From Gammaproteobacteria bacterium bin55 (GTDB taxonomy: Bacteria > Pseudomonadota > Gammaproteobacteria > Pseudomonadales > Azotimanducaceae), in contig MPMU01000008.1 of the NCBI GenBank assembly GCA_002238665.1, positions 1-46,807 of the forward strand: DNA of 46,807 nt, written 5' to 3'. The notes under the pieces are model-generated. The model had not been told where the DNA came from. It saw only the letters and a list, made by a program, of their open reading frames with translations, and ran no database searches. Shown here one piece after another: positions 1 to 7,986 of this stretch. The stretch's first letter is position 1; the number at the start of each line of letters is the position of its first letter. A program made the translations under genes and the position numbers.

Positions 1-566
1 CGAGAAGACAAAACATCATCGACAGTGATTGGAGCACCGTACATGGCTCTTGGGTTCATCCCTGCCCATTCTCGTTGGGCAACTGCGACTGACGCGAGTT
101 GTGCATGAGTAAGCCCGTAATCCTTCATGAACCGGAGTACACCCATTCCGAATAATGTGGTGGGACCCATCGGTCCAAATGGCACTTCAAATTGTGAAGC
201 GAAAGATGCTCCTCCGCCACCACCAAACCCGCCGACACCCACTCTTGATCGTCCGCTCTCACCGTGCGTAATCAACACGGTTTCACAGTAACCCGCTTCT
301 ATGGCAGCAACAGCGTGTCGTACATGGATGAGAAACGAACAGCCTCCTACGGAAGTTCCGTCTACCCATCTTGGCGTAACACCCAAATAGTGCGCTAATT
401 CAACCGGAGAAGCACCTGCGGTCGCTAAGCCATCGATATCTGCAAATGTCAGACCTGCATCGGCGAGGGCATTCCGCGCGCCATCTGCATGCAGTTGCAT
501 TTGACTTAATTCTGGGATAACTCCGAGACTCGTGGTCTCTGAGGCACCAACTACTGCAACAGTCAT
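1..566 (-). CDS. Thiolase / SCP-x-like acetyl-CoA acyltransferase, N-terminal part (runs off the left edge)
   Basis: The ATG is at 566-564 and the frame stays open for 188 codons to the edge of the window. The protein begins MTVAVVGASET and continues with PELSQMQLHADGAR and LADAGLTFADIDGLA, the usual N-terminal layout of thiolase-fold proteins of the SCP-x / lipid-transfer class. A glycine-rich stretch (GVGGFGGGGG) follows. Members cleave or condense acyl-CoA substrates, often of branched or sterol side chains. The gene lies 3 bases downstream of a DUF35 zinc-ribbon/OB gene, the standard partner of this thiolase class, which supports the call. The C-terminal half with the later catalytic residues is outside the window, so catalytic competence and substrate cannot be judged. 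Confidence 0.8.
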   Translation of the reverse strand, partial: MTVAVVGASETTSLGVIPELSQMQLHADGARNALADAGLTFADIDGLATAGASPVELAHYLGVTPRWVDGTSVGGCSFLIHVRHAVAAIEAGYCETVLITHGESGRSRVGVGGFGGGGGASFASQFEVPFGPMGPTTLFGMGVLRFMKDYGLTHAQLASVAVAQREWAGMNPRAMYGAPITVDDVLSS

Positions 567-569
567 ACG

Positions 570-989
570 TTATGCTCCGGTGGGTTGAAATAAGGCCACG
601 GTTACTTCGTCGTTGACTTTTTCAAAGACAACTTCGAGATCCATATCCAGTTGCAGAGCTTCTGGTGTCTGCTCACAATTGACGATATTGGTCATCATCA
701 TTGGACCCTCTTCCAGCTGAACCACTGCTATGGCGTAGGGACCGTGAAAAGAGGGATGCTGTCGGTGGTTAATCATGTAGCTGACCAATTTCGCCTTTCC
801 ACTGGCTTTGAATATTTCCACCTCGCCAGACCCTGTCGTAGGACAGAAGGCTCTTGGTGGGAAATACACAGTACCGCAATCTTTGCATCGTTGCAACAGC
901 AATTCATGATTACGAGTACCCTCCCAAAAATGTTCAGTTTCAGGAGTGGGTTTGGGTGCATAACGCGGACGAAGTTCAGGTTCAGCCAT
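570..989 (-). CDS. DUF35 / OB-fold acyl-CoA-associated protein with rubredoxin-like zinc ribbon
   Basis: A 139-residue protein of normal length for the family. The N-terminal half contains HFWEGTRNHELLLQRCKDCG, then PPRAFCP, which is the rubredoxin-like zinc ribbon. The C-terminal half (from about residue 60) is the OB-fold part with the conserved pattern of a Tyr-rich strand, a His-Pro-x-F motif and the PYAIAVVQLEEGP strand. These proteins bind the acyl-CoA or the thiolase partner and are co-transcribed with it, as here (3 bases apart, same strand). The fourth zinc ligand is missing: C35, C38 and C49 are present, but the position of the last Cys is Thr52 (CPTTG). The function is known only by association with the thiolase. 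Confidence 0.85.
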   Translation of the reverse strand: MAEPELRPRYAPKPTPETEHFWEGTRNHELLLQRCKDCGTVYFPPRAFCPTTGSGEVEIFKASGKAKLVSYMINHRQHPSFHGPYAIAVVQLEEGPMMMTNIVNCEQTPEALQLDMDLEVVFEKVNDEVTVALFQPTGA

Positions 990-1014
990 AAATGAAATCT
1001 GTGTAATTGAGTTC

Positions 1015-1029
1015 GAGACGAATCGTCTC
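1015..1029. promoter_or_regulatory. Perfect 7-1-7 dyad upstream of the DUF35-thiolase operon
   Basis: GAGACGA-A-TCGTCTC is a perfect inverted repeat ending 26 bases upstream of the DUF35 start codon. Its position fits an operator for a dimeric repressor of the thiolase operon. No cognate regulator is visible in the window, so this is inference. Two more dyads follow at 1050-1063 and 1067-1088. Confidence 0.3.
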
Positions 1030-1193
1030 TAGGAAAGTTGCTTGGTTTTAGCTATCGGTAGCTACGCGCTAAATCTTCAAGATTTGAGCGTATCAGGGTA
1101 AAAATTGTATGGGTAACTGAACGGCTGATGGTTCTCTCGCGCGAATTTCTCCGTCGATCCGCATTCTAGGAACGTTGAGTTAAGGCAAATTTT

Positions 1194-2006
1194 CTAGCGA
1201 TTTGCGAGTTCAACGAGAAACTCCACCCATTCCTTGTTCGTATCGCCCACCCCAAGAAAAGCATCGTTCAAAAGATTCTGTTTGTTGAAGCGGAATAGCG
1301 AGCCATCGGTATTAAAAATCTCCCCACCGGCTGCCAAAAGAACGGCGTGCGCAGCACCTAAATCCCATTCGTAAGTGTGTTCGAATCTTGAGTATAGATC
1401 CGCTTTACCTTCGGCGATGGCACAAAACTTCAAGCTACTACTCTCCGAGAGGAGTTCCATAGTCGGGAACTGCATTTTCAAGCGCTCCAGGAAAGAATCA
1501 TCTCTAGGCGTTCTGTGATTCTTACTCGCTAAAACCGCCAAATCTGATTGTCGATCTCTCGTACTTATCTGTACGGTATCGCCACCGGCACTCTTCCAAG
1601 CCATTCCTTTTTCGGCATTGCCAACATAGCTGATATCTCGCAACGGGGCGTATACCATCCCGAGTACCGGCCTCCTGTCCTTGATCAAGGCAATATTGAC
1701 CGTGAACTGTCCTTTTCCAGTTGTGAATGAACGGGTCCCGTCAATGGGATCGACCAACCAGAACTCTGACCACTTTGATCTCTGCTTGAAGTCCCAGGCC
1801 TTGCCTTCTTCTGTCAATATCGGAATGTTTCCTTCAAGTTTCAAGAGCTCTTCAGTTATATACTCATCTGCGAGCTTATCGGCAATAGTGATAGGCGATC
1901 CATCCGCCTTTTTTTTGACCTCAAATGATCCTTCGTAAATTTTGAGAATCTTCGCTCCGGTGGTTCTTCCGATGCGATCCAATTCCTTTAATAACTTATC
2001 ATCCAT
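1194..2006 (-). CDS. cysQ: 3'(2'),5'-bisphosphate nucleotidase CysQ
   Basis: A 270-residue inositol-monophosphatase-fold enzyme that hydrolyses 3'-phosphoadenosine 5'-phosphate (PAP) to AMP, recycling a by-product of sulfate assimilation and coenzyme-A-linked transfer. Metal-binding motifs are visible: the acidic ILTEEG segment (about residue 63), DPIDGTRSF (86-94) and the C-terminal WDLGAAHAVLLAAGG. Length matches the family (about 246-270). The start overlaps the nudE stop by 8 bases, so the two are translationally coupled. The order cysQ-nudE-yrfG is the same as in Pseudomonas. Confidence 0.93.
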   Translation of the reverse strand: MDDKLLKELDRIGRTTGAKILKIYEGSFEVKKKADGSPITIADKLADEYITEELLKLEGNIPILTEEGKAWDFKQRSKWSEFWLVDPIDGTRSFTTGKGQFTVNIALIKDRRPVLGMVYAPLRDISYVGNAEKGMAWKSAGGDTVQISTRDRQSDLAVLASKNHRTPRDDSFLERLKMQFPTMELLSESSSLKFCAIAEGKADLYSRFEHTYEWDLGAAHAVLLAAGGEIFNTDGSLFRFNKQNLLNDAFLGVGDTNKEWVEFLVELANR

Positions 2007-2601
2007 CGGCGATGGTTTTCCTTTGCTGAATGTGACTCTGTACTAGCATTAGCGTTGCTAGTGAACGGGCTTCTGAGATCTCTGCACTTTGAAGAAGGGT
2101 ATCTACGTCTGCCAACGGCCAGGGCACAACTTCTAGCGGTTCCGGCTCATCGCCTGGCATTGATTGCTCATAAAGATCTGTAGCCAAGTATGCATGGACT
2201 GAATAACCCATTTGTCCCGGTGCGACTGTCAGTTCTTTCAGATGCGAGAGTTTTCGTGCTGCAAAACCCACCTCTTCCATGAGTTCTCGATTGGCAGCCT
2301 CGGCTAAATCCTCTGAGGATTCTACTCTACCTTTTGGTAATGCCAACTCATACTTATGGATCCCTGCCATATACTCTCTTACTAGAAGTATCTGATTGTC
2401 CTCGGTGAGCGCACAAACGATCACCGCGCGTCCGATGCGCTGAGGGAGCCGTTCAAAGACGCGCTCCGCTCCATTCGAGAATCGCAGATGTAGCGACTCA
2501 ATGCTAAAGAGACGGCTTCGAGCTACTATTGATGATGCGAGTACTTCAGGCAGTTTCACATTTTTTTTCTGATTTTCAAGGAGCGGAAAGTTTAACGACA
2601 T
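1999..2601 (-). CDS. nudE: ADP compounds hydrolase NudE (Nudix)
   Basis: A Nudix hydrolase acting on ADP-ribose, Ap3A and NADH-type dinucleotides. The Nudix box is complete: GR at the start, the conserved Glu five residues on, then REL.EEVGF (residues about 91-112 of this form). FSNG.ERVFERLP upstream and GDEPEPLEVVPWPL downstream are typical of NudE. I chose the ATG at 2601, giving 200 residues, closer to the usual 186-190. An ATG at 2655 would add 18 poorly conserved residues and overlap the divergent gene by 56 bases. With the 2601 start, the two divergent start codons share the bases CATG at 2599-2602. Confidence 0.9.
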   Translation of the reverse strand: MSLNFPLLENQKKNVKLPEVLASSIVARSRLFSIESLHLRFSNGAERVFERLPQRIGRAVIVCALTEDNQILLVREYMAGIHKYELALPKGRVESSEDLAEAANRELMEEVGFAARKLSHLKELTVAPGQMGYSVHAYLATDLYEQSMPGDEPEPLEVVPWPLADVDTLLQSAEISEARSLATLMLVQSHIQQRKTIADG

Positions 2602-3253
2602 GGTAAATTGGGATGAGGTGGACTGCGTATTTCTGGATATGGATGGTTCACTCATTGATCTTCATTTCGACGATGTCCTTTGGAACGAACTGCTTCCTCG
2701 ACGCGTCGCTGATGCCCAGAAGATCAGCATTGAAGCTGCCAATGAAAAACTGTACGGCGATCGTTCACCTGGTGACCTCCTTTGGTATTCTCTGCCTCAT
2801 TGGACGGAGTTAACCGGTGTCGACATGGTGGGACTCCACGAAGAACTAGCTCACCTTTTGGCGTTTCGCCCTGGTGCTGAGGATTTTCTTCAGACCATGC
2901 AATCCTGCGAGACAACCCGTATGGTCATATTGACAAACGCACACACACAGAGTTATGCCGTCAAAGACACCGTCCTTGCGTTATCGGATAGAGTGGATGC
3001 TTGGTACAGTTCGGCACAACTAGGTTTACCTAAGGAGAATCCTGATTTTTGGAAGAGGCTATCTAAAATTGAACCCTACGACCCAACTCGAACCATGTTC
3101 GTAGATGACACGACGTCAGTCCTTGAGTCGGCGCAATTTGCCGGAATAAAGCATCTTTTCACCATCGCACAACCAGATATGTCCCGGCCTAGTCGTAAAA
3201 ATCTACGATTCCCTGCCATCGTGAACTTCATGGACTTGATCAACAATGTCTGA
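2600..3253 (+). CDS. yrfG: GMP/IMP nucleotidase YrfG (HAD family)
   Basis: A 217-residue haloacid-dehalogenase-type phosphatase. In E. coli this protein dephosphorylates purine mononucleotides. HAD motif I is FLDMDGS (nucleophile Asp13, acid/base Asp15). Motif II is VILTNAH, the Lys motif is LPKENPDFW and motif IV is FVDDTTSV. The N-terminus MVNWDEVDCVFLDMDG matches the family, which fixes the ATG at 2600. GGAAAG about 9 bases upstream can serve as ribosome binding site. The last 8 bases overlap hslR. Confidence 0.92.
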   Translation: MVNWDEVDCVFLDMDGSLIDLHFDDVLWNELLPRRVADAQKISIEAANEKLYGDRSPGDLLWYSLPHWTELTGVDMVGLHEELAHLLAFRPGAEDFLQTMQSCETTRMVILTNAHTQSYAVKDTVLALSDRVDAWYSSAQLGLPKENPDFWKRLSKIEPYDPTRTMFVDDTTSVLESAQFAGIKHLFTIAQPDMSRPSRKNLRFPAIVNFMDLINNV

Positions 3254-3641
3254 GACACTCGAATCCATTCGAGTAGATAAATGGTTATGGGCCGCAAGAT
3301 TCTTTAAAACGAGAAATAAGGCAAAAATTGCGGTGAGTGGTGGAAAGGTGCACGTCAATGGTGATCGGTGTAAAGTTTCCCGCACCATAAAGCCCGGCGA
3401 TGTGATTACTCTCAGCCGAACTGACTCCAAAGAGGATGTCTTGGTGACCGCACTCTCTGACCAGCGCGGCAACGCCACGATGGCTCAGGAACTTTACGAG
3501 GAAACGAAAGAATCTATCGACCGACGGGAAGAAGCTCGGGCGGCACGCTTACTGACAAAAGCGGGACTCAGCACTCCGAAGTTGCGACCGACCAAGAAAA
3601 ACCGTCGAGAATTACTCAAAGCAAAACGACAAAGAGCATAG
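3246..3641 (+). CDS. hslR: Heat shock protein 15 HslR (S4 RNA-binding domain)
   Basis: A 131-residue basic protein. The S4 domain occupies about residues 8-70 (IRVDKWLWAARFFKTR, GGKVHVNGDR, KPGDVITLSR), followed by a Lys/Arg-rich helical tail (LRPTKKNRRELLKAKR). Hsp15 binds 50S subunits carrying a stalled nascent chain with peptidyl-tRNA and helps recycle them. The gene overlaps yrfG by 8 bases, as in the enterobacterial and Pseudomonas cluster. hslO (Hsp33), normally next, is not present downstream. Confidence 0.93.
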   Translation: MSETLESIRVDKWLWAARFFKTRNKAKIAVSGGKVHVNGDRCKVSRTIKPGDVITLSRTDSKEDVLVTALSDQRGNATMAQELYEETKESIDRREEARAARLLTKAGLSTPKLRPTKKNRRELLKAKRQRA

Positions 3642-3745
3642 TGTGGTATTGATGGTGCCTCTTGGAACATTTTGAAACAACAATTCAAGTAGCGTTATTT
3701 GCTACGCCGTGCAATAATTTAAACTCAAAGACTCTGTGATTTACT

Positions 3746-5305
3746 GTGGCTGCTAACTACGACGATGTACTATACTCAGGTTCTCGATTCAATCTGAGTT
3801 CCCCTTGCCTGGTCGAACAGGTGATTCAGAATGGGGAAGGTAATTTTGCGTCGAACGGTGCTCTCGTCGTCAACACTGGCGAACGAACAGGTCGCTCACC
3901 TCGCGATCGGTTCATCGTTGAAGAACCATCTACTAGTAAGAAGGTAGATTGGGGTGAAGTCAACCAACCGATAGCTCAAAGTACGTTCAATCAACTCTGG
4001 GCTCGCGTCTCAAACTATTTAAGCTCAGCCAACTGCTACGTTCAAGAGCTCCATGTAGGCGCTGACCCAGAACACTACCTTCCTCTTCGTGTGACCGCCG
4101 AATACGCTTGGCATGCGCTCTTTGCGCGAAACATGTTCATTCAACTCGAACAAGACTACAACCCAAAGCACAAGCCGGTTTGGCAGGTACTCTGCGCACC
4201 AAATTTTGTATGCGATCCGGCGCGCGACGGAGTCAACTCCGAATGCACGGTCATGATCGATTTCTCACAGAAAAGCGTGCTGATTGCCGGAATGAGATAC
4301 GCAGGCGAACTTAAGAAAGCAATGTTCTCGGTATTGAACTTTGTACTACCCGAATTCGATGTGCTTCCCATGCATTGCAGTGCTAATATCGACGACCGAG
4401 GACGGGTAGCCCTGTTTTTTGGCCTATCGGGTACAGGGAAAACCACGTTATCCGCTGATCCTAATTGTGCACTGATCGGCGACGACGAGCATGGTTGGGC
4501 GGTCGGAGGCGTTTTCAACTTTGAGGGTGGTTGTTATGCGAAATGCATCAATCTTTCTCGAGAAAATGAGCCCTTGATTTATGACGCACTTCGATATGGT
4601 TCCATCCTAGAGAACGTGGTCATTGATGTGGATACACGTGAACCTGACTACGAGGACAGTTTTTTCACCGAGAACACCCGCGCTTGTTATCCTCGCACAC
4701 TGATCGAGCCTCGAGTACTTGAAAATCGCGGACCCGAACCACAAACAGTGTTCTTCTTGACCTGCGATGTCAGTGGGGTTTTACCTCCAGTATCTATTCT
4801 CTCACCACAGGCAGCGGCTTACCATTTCCTTCTCGGCTATACGGCAAAGGTTGGATCTACCGAAGTAGGATCAACGGAAGCGTATTCAGCTACATTTTCA
4901 GCATGTTTTGGTGCTGCTTTCCTGCCAAGGCCTCCCAAGGACTATTCAGAACTGCTAGTACGCAGAATCAAAGCACAAAACACCCAGGTATTTCTAATCA
5001 ATACCGGTTGGACTAGCGGCGGTTACGGCGTCGGCGAGCGTTTCAGGATTCCGATTACCCGCAGTATCATTAAAGAGGTACGGGCAGGAAGGATTGACCT
5101 GACCAAAACCCAGCATCTCCCGAATTTGAATTTGGATATACCGATATCGATTCAAGGCGTCGATTCAGCTCTCTTAAATCCAAGAAATACATGGAAAGAC
5201 AAAGACGCTTACGACCAAGCAGAAGCAACGCTGATCAGTAAATTCAAAGAGAATTTCGCTAATTTTGACGTTTCTGCGGAGACCTCAGCAGCTGGACCTA
5301 GATAG
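3746..5305 (+). CDS. pckA: Phosphoenolpyruvate carboxykinase (ATP)
   Basis: A 519-residue cytosolic enzyme making PEP from oxaloacetate with ATP, the first committed step of gluconeogenesis. Signatures: TGERTGRSPRDRFIV near the N-terminus, MHCSANIDDRGRVALFFG, the kinase-1a loop GLSGTGKTTLS (about 226-236), the metal-binding IGDDEHGW and the downstream FEGGCYAK. The start is GTG at 3746 after a 104-base gap from hslR. The N-terminus is about 20 residues shorter than in E. coli (540). The GSTEVGSTE stretch near residue 368 aligns with GTE.G.TE in homologues and is not an insertion. A 6-bp hairpin (5307-5329) follows the stop, without a T-tract. Confidence 0.95.
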   Translation: MAANYDDVLYSGSRFNLSSPCLVEQVIQNGEGNFASNGALVVNTGERTGRSPRDRFIVEEPSTSKKVDWGEVNQPIAQSTFNQLWARVSNYLSSANCYVQELHVGADPEHYLPLRVTAEYAWHALFARNMFIQLEQDYNPKHKPVWQVLCAPNFVCDPARDGVNSECTVMIDFSQKSVLIAGMRYAGELKKAMFSVLNFVLPEFDVLPMHCSANIDDRGRVALFFGLSGTGKTTLSADPNCALIGDDEHGWAVGGVFNFEGGCYAKCINLSRENEPLIYDALRYGSILENVVIDVDTREPDYEDSFFTENTRACYPRTLIEPRVLENRGPEPQTVFFLTCDVSGVLPPVSILSPQAAAYHFLLGYTAKVGSTEVGSTEAYSATFSACFGAAFLPRPPKDYSELLVRRIKAQNTQVFLINTGWTSGGYGVGERFRIPITRSIIKEVRAGRIDLTKTQHLPNLNLDIPISIQGVDSALLNPRNTWKDKDAYDQAEATLISKFKENFANFDVSAETSAAGPR

Positions 5306-5337
5306 CTAAGACATTCTGATCCGGTCTTAAATTCACA

Positions 5338-6912
5338 TTGCCTGCTTCATCGTGTCTCAGTCTGCCTGAGTACTTAAACCAACTACGCCAAGACAAATCT
5401 TTACTTGATATCCAGCGTGGCATTGAGAAAGAATCGCTACGTGTAAACGACGAAGGTGCTCTTGCGGAGACTCTTCATCCAAGAGCTTTTGGTTCAAAAC
5501 TCACACACCCCAGCATTACGACAGATTTTGGCGAGGCTCAGCTTGAGTTTATTACCGGCACTCACTCCAGCGTAGATGCCTGTTTGGATGAGCTTGACGG
5601 CATCCATCGCTACGCAAGTCAGGTTCTCGACAAAGAATATCTCTGGCCACTGAGCATGCCATGTATGTTGGGTGAAGAGGAAGATATCCACCTCGCTGAC
5701 TATGGAAACTCCAACACAGCTCAGATCAAGTCCATTTACCGTCGAGGACTGGCAAATCGGTATGGTCGGCTCATGCAGATTATTTCCGGCATTCACTACA
5801 ACTTCTCATTCTCCGATGAATTCCTGCAACACCATGCAGAGCGTTTAGGCCAGGAGTTCTCATCTGAATTTATCAACGACAGCTACATGCACCTGATCCG
5901 AAATTTCAGACGCTATTCGTGGTTGTTGATTTACTTATTCGGGGCATCGCCAGCAGTCTGCGGTACCTTCGTACCTTCGGGACAACACAGGCTGTTACCA
6001 CTGGACGAAGGCTCGTACTATCGACCCGATGCTACGTCTTTGCGCATGGGACCCTTAGGTTATCAGAGCGAGGCGCAAGCAGAGCTTTATGTCACCTATA
6101 ACTCCCTAATTGAGTATCTACGAACGTTGCGCGTAGCGCTCACCGATCCTTATCCAAGATATACGAGATTAGGTGTTAAGCGACAAGGTATGTACCAACA
6201 GCTCACTGACTCGCTACTGCAAATTGAGGCTGAGTTTTACAGTCCAATTCGCCCCAAGCGGAAAGCCGAAGACAACGAACGACCATTCTGTGCACTGCAT
6301 AGTCGCGGCATCGAATGGGTTGAGATTAGATGTCTAGATATTGATCCATTCGTTCCCTATGGCGTGGCTAGCGATACACTGCACTTCGTGGACGCTTTTT
6401 TGCTTTACTGTCTTATCTCACAAAGCCCCTATGACACCAAGCAGGACTATCTCGTGCTTCTCAAGAATCAGTCGATCGTGGTCCATGACGGCGGTGCACT
6501 ACCTGATCTAAACATGGATCTAAATAACACAGTTCCAATGAAAGATATGATTGCTCCCGTCCTCAAGGACGTGATGGCTGTGGCAGAAGTAATGGACGAA
6601 ATCTACGGTGATAGCGACCACGTTAATGCGGTCCAACAACAGATGGACAAAGTCGAAAACAAGAAACAGCGTCCTGCTACTGTCTTATTGGAAGCTATGG
6701 TCGAGCAACAGCGTACATTCTCGCAGTATGGATTGAATTTGGCTAAAGAACACCACCGGTACTTCCAAGCCAATCCCTTATCGAATGCTGAATTGGAAGG
6801 ATGGGCCAACAAAACTGAGGAATCTTTACAGGCACAAGCAAAAATCGAAAGTGCCGAGTCTGAGCCTTTTGACTCTTATCTCATGAGTTATCTGGAACTC
6901 CCAGAGGTCTAA
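5338..6912 (+). CDS. gshA: Glutamate-cysteine ligase GshA
   Basis: A 524-residue ATP-dependent ligase joining L-glutamate and L-cysteine, the first step of glutathione synthesis. It is of the gammaproteobacterial type-1 family: IQRGIEKESLRVN at the start of the domain, LTHPSITTDFGEAQLEFIT, WPLSMPCMLG, SGIHYNFSFSDEF, LFGASPAVC and EIRCLDIDPF. The start is TTG at 5338. No upstream ATG is available before the pckA stop at 5305. The stop overlaps the acpH ATG in TAATG, indicating coupling. Confidence 0.95.
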   Translation: MPASSCLSLPEYLNQLRQDKSLLDIQRGIEKESLRVNDEGALAETLHPRAFGSKLTHPSITTDFGEAQLEFITGTHSSVDACLDELDGIHRYASQVLDKEYLWPLSMPCMLGEEEDIHLADYGNSNTAQIKSIYRRGLANRYGRLMQIISGIHYNFSFSDEFLQHHAERLGQEFSSEFINDSYMHLIRNFRRYSWLLIYLFGASPAVCGTFVPSGQHRLLPLDEGSYYRPDATSLRMGPLGYQSEAQAELYVTYNSLIEYLRTLRVALTDPYPRYTRLGVKRQGMYQQLTDSLLQIEAEFYSPIRPKRKAEDNERPFCALHSRGIEWVEIRCLDIDPFVPYGVASDTLHFVDAFLLYCLISQSPYDTKQDYLVLLKNQSIVVHDGGALPDLNMDLNNTVPMKDMIAPVLKDVMAVAEVMDEIYGDSDHVNAVQQQMDKVENKKQRPATVLLEAMVEQQRTFSQYGLNLAKEHHRYFQANPLSNAELEGWANKTEESLQAQAKIESAESEPFDSYLMSYLELPEV

Positions 6913-7490
6913 TGAACTTTCTTCTTCATTGTTGGCTTGGCAGAGCTAATGATGGACTAATCGCCGGAGGTTTTCTTGGTGATTTTGTCAAAGGTCCAAT
7001 CCCGACCGCGTATCCAGTTGAGTTGCAGCGCGGCATAGCATTGCATCGCTACATCGACACTGAAAGTAATCGACTCGAGGCGATGCGTTCCACGTACTTT
7101 CGGTTTGGCAAGTCATTAAGAAGACCCGCACCGATCCTCCTGGATCTTGTAGCCGATCACATATTTGCGAAGTACTGGAATGAATTTACCGAACTCCCTC
7201 TGACTGAGTTCACGTCGCATTGTTATCAGGTCATTGGCCAACACGAAATCCCATCAAGTGCAACTAGACTTTACGAACACATGTGTCGAACGGATCACTT
7301 TGCCCGATACAGAAACGTTGACGTGATTTACGATGTATGTCACCGTATACTGGTGCGATTACGCATGGAACAGCACACTAAGCAACTTGAGACTATATTA
7401 GTTTCTGAACATGAGAACTTTAAAGAAGATTTTGAGGTCTATTTCCCAATACTTGAGCAAAAGGTAGAAGCTTGGCTGTTGGAAACATAA
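6912..7490 (+). CDS. acpH: Acyl carrier protein phosphodiesterase AcpH (DUF479)
   Basis: A 192-residue HD-like hydrolase that removes the 4'-phosphopantetheine prosthetic group from holo-ACP. The N-terminus MNFLLHCWLGRANDGLIAGG followed by LGDFVKGP, then GIALHRYIDTES, and RRPAPILLDLVADHIFAKYW give the conserved His/Asp metal ligands in the right order. Length fits E. coli AcpH (193). It is coupled to gshA by a one-base overlap and in turn overlaps the dsbB reading frame. The cellular role of ACP turnover is not well settled in any species. Confidence 0.88.
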   Translation: MNFLLHCWLGRANDGLIAGGFLGDFVKGPIPTAYPVELQRGIALHRYIDTESNRLEAMRSTYFRFGKSLRRPAPILLDLVADHIFAKYWNEFTELPLTEFTSHCYQVIGQHEIPSSATRLYEHMCRTDHFARYRNVDVIYDVCHRILVRLRMEQHTKQLETILVSEHENFKEDFEVYFPILEQKVEAWLLET

Positions 7491-7963
7491 CTCAAATCCG
7501 TATGCCAGAATCTGCTCGTGACTGGTGTACATTCGTGATATTTATCGCTGGTGGTTCACTCATGGGTGCATTAGCCTTGCAGGAAGTGCTTGGCCAAGAA
7601 CCTTGTGCACTATGTCTTAGTCAACGAATCGCCCTGGCCCTGGTGGGCCTGACAGCCGTTTGGGCGATGTTCGACTCCAGTCAACGAAAATGCTATCCGA
7701 TCTTTGCACTGGCATTTAGTGGACTAGGTCTGATATTTATCTTCCGGCAATTGTGGATTCAATGGGTCCCTGGTGCAGATGAGTCATGTGGAGCCGGCCT
7801 TTCCTATCTACTCGCAAACGACTTCCCAGCAAGCGACATAGTCAGAGCTATGCTACTTGGCACCGCCGACTGCACCGAACATCCTTTTACGCCATTGGCA
7901 TCTCTACTAGCATTTGCACTCGTGAGTTTCGGTTTAGTAAAGCAACTACAAGCCACCAACTAA
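7472..7963 (+). CDS. dsbB: Disulfide bond formation protein DsbB
   Basis: A 163-residue inner-membrane protein that reoxidises DsbA and passes electrons to quinone. Four membrane segments are visible (FVIFIAGGSLMGALALQEVL, the IALALVGLTAVWAMF stretch, PIFALAFSGLGLIFIF, and the C-terminal LASLLAFALVSFGLV). The first redox pair is EPCALCLSQRIAL between segments 1 and 2. The second pair is supplied by ESCGAG and TADCTEHPF. I kept the TTG at 7472 because AAGGT lies 7 bases upstream. An ATG at 7502 would give 153 residues but has no well-placed ribosome binding site. It overlaps acpH by 19 bases. Confidence 0.9.
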   Translation: MAVGNITQIRMPESARDWCTFVIFIAGGSLMGALALQEVLGQEPCALCLSQRIALALVGLTAVWAMFDSSQRKCYPIFALAFSGLGLIFIFRQLWIQWVPGADESCGAGLSYLLANDFPASDIVRAMLLGTADCTEHPFTPLASLLAFALVSFGLVKQLQATN

Positions 7964-7986
7964 CCCTCTAAATATCTTCTCTAACC

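Noticed and set aside
4849-4878. Apparent in-frame repeat GSTEVGSTE in pckA
   Set aside because: Homologues have GTE.G.TE at the same place, so the spacing is normal and not a new duplication.
5307-5329. Hairpin between pckA and gshA as a terminator
   Set aside because: Only 6 bp with an 11-base loop and no T-tract; gshA starts 9 bases later.
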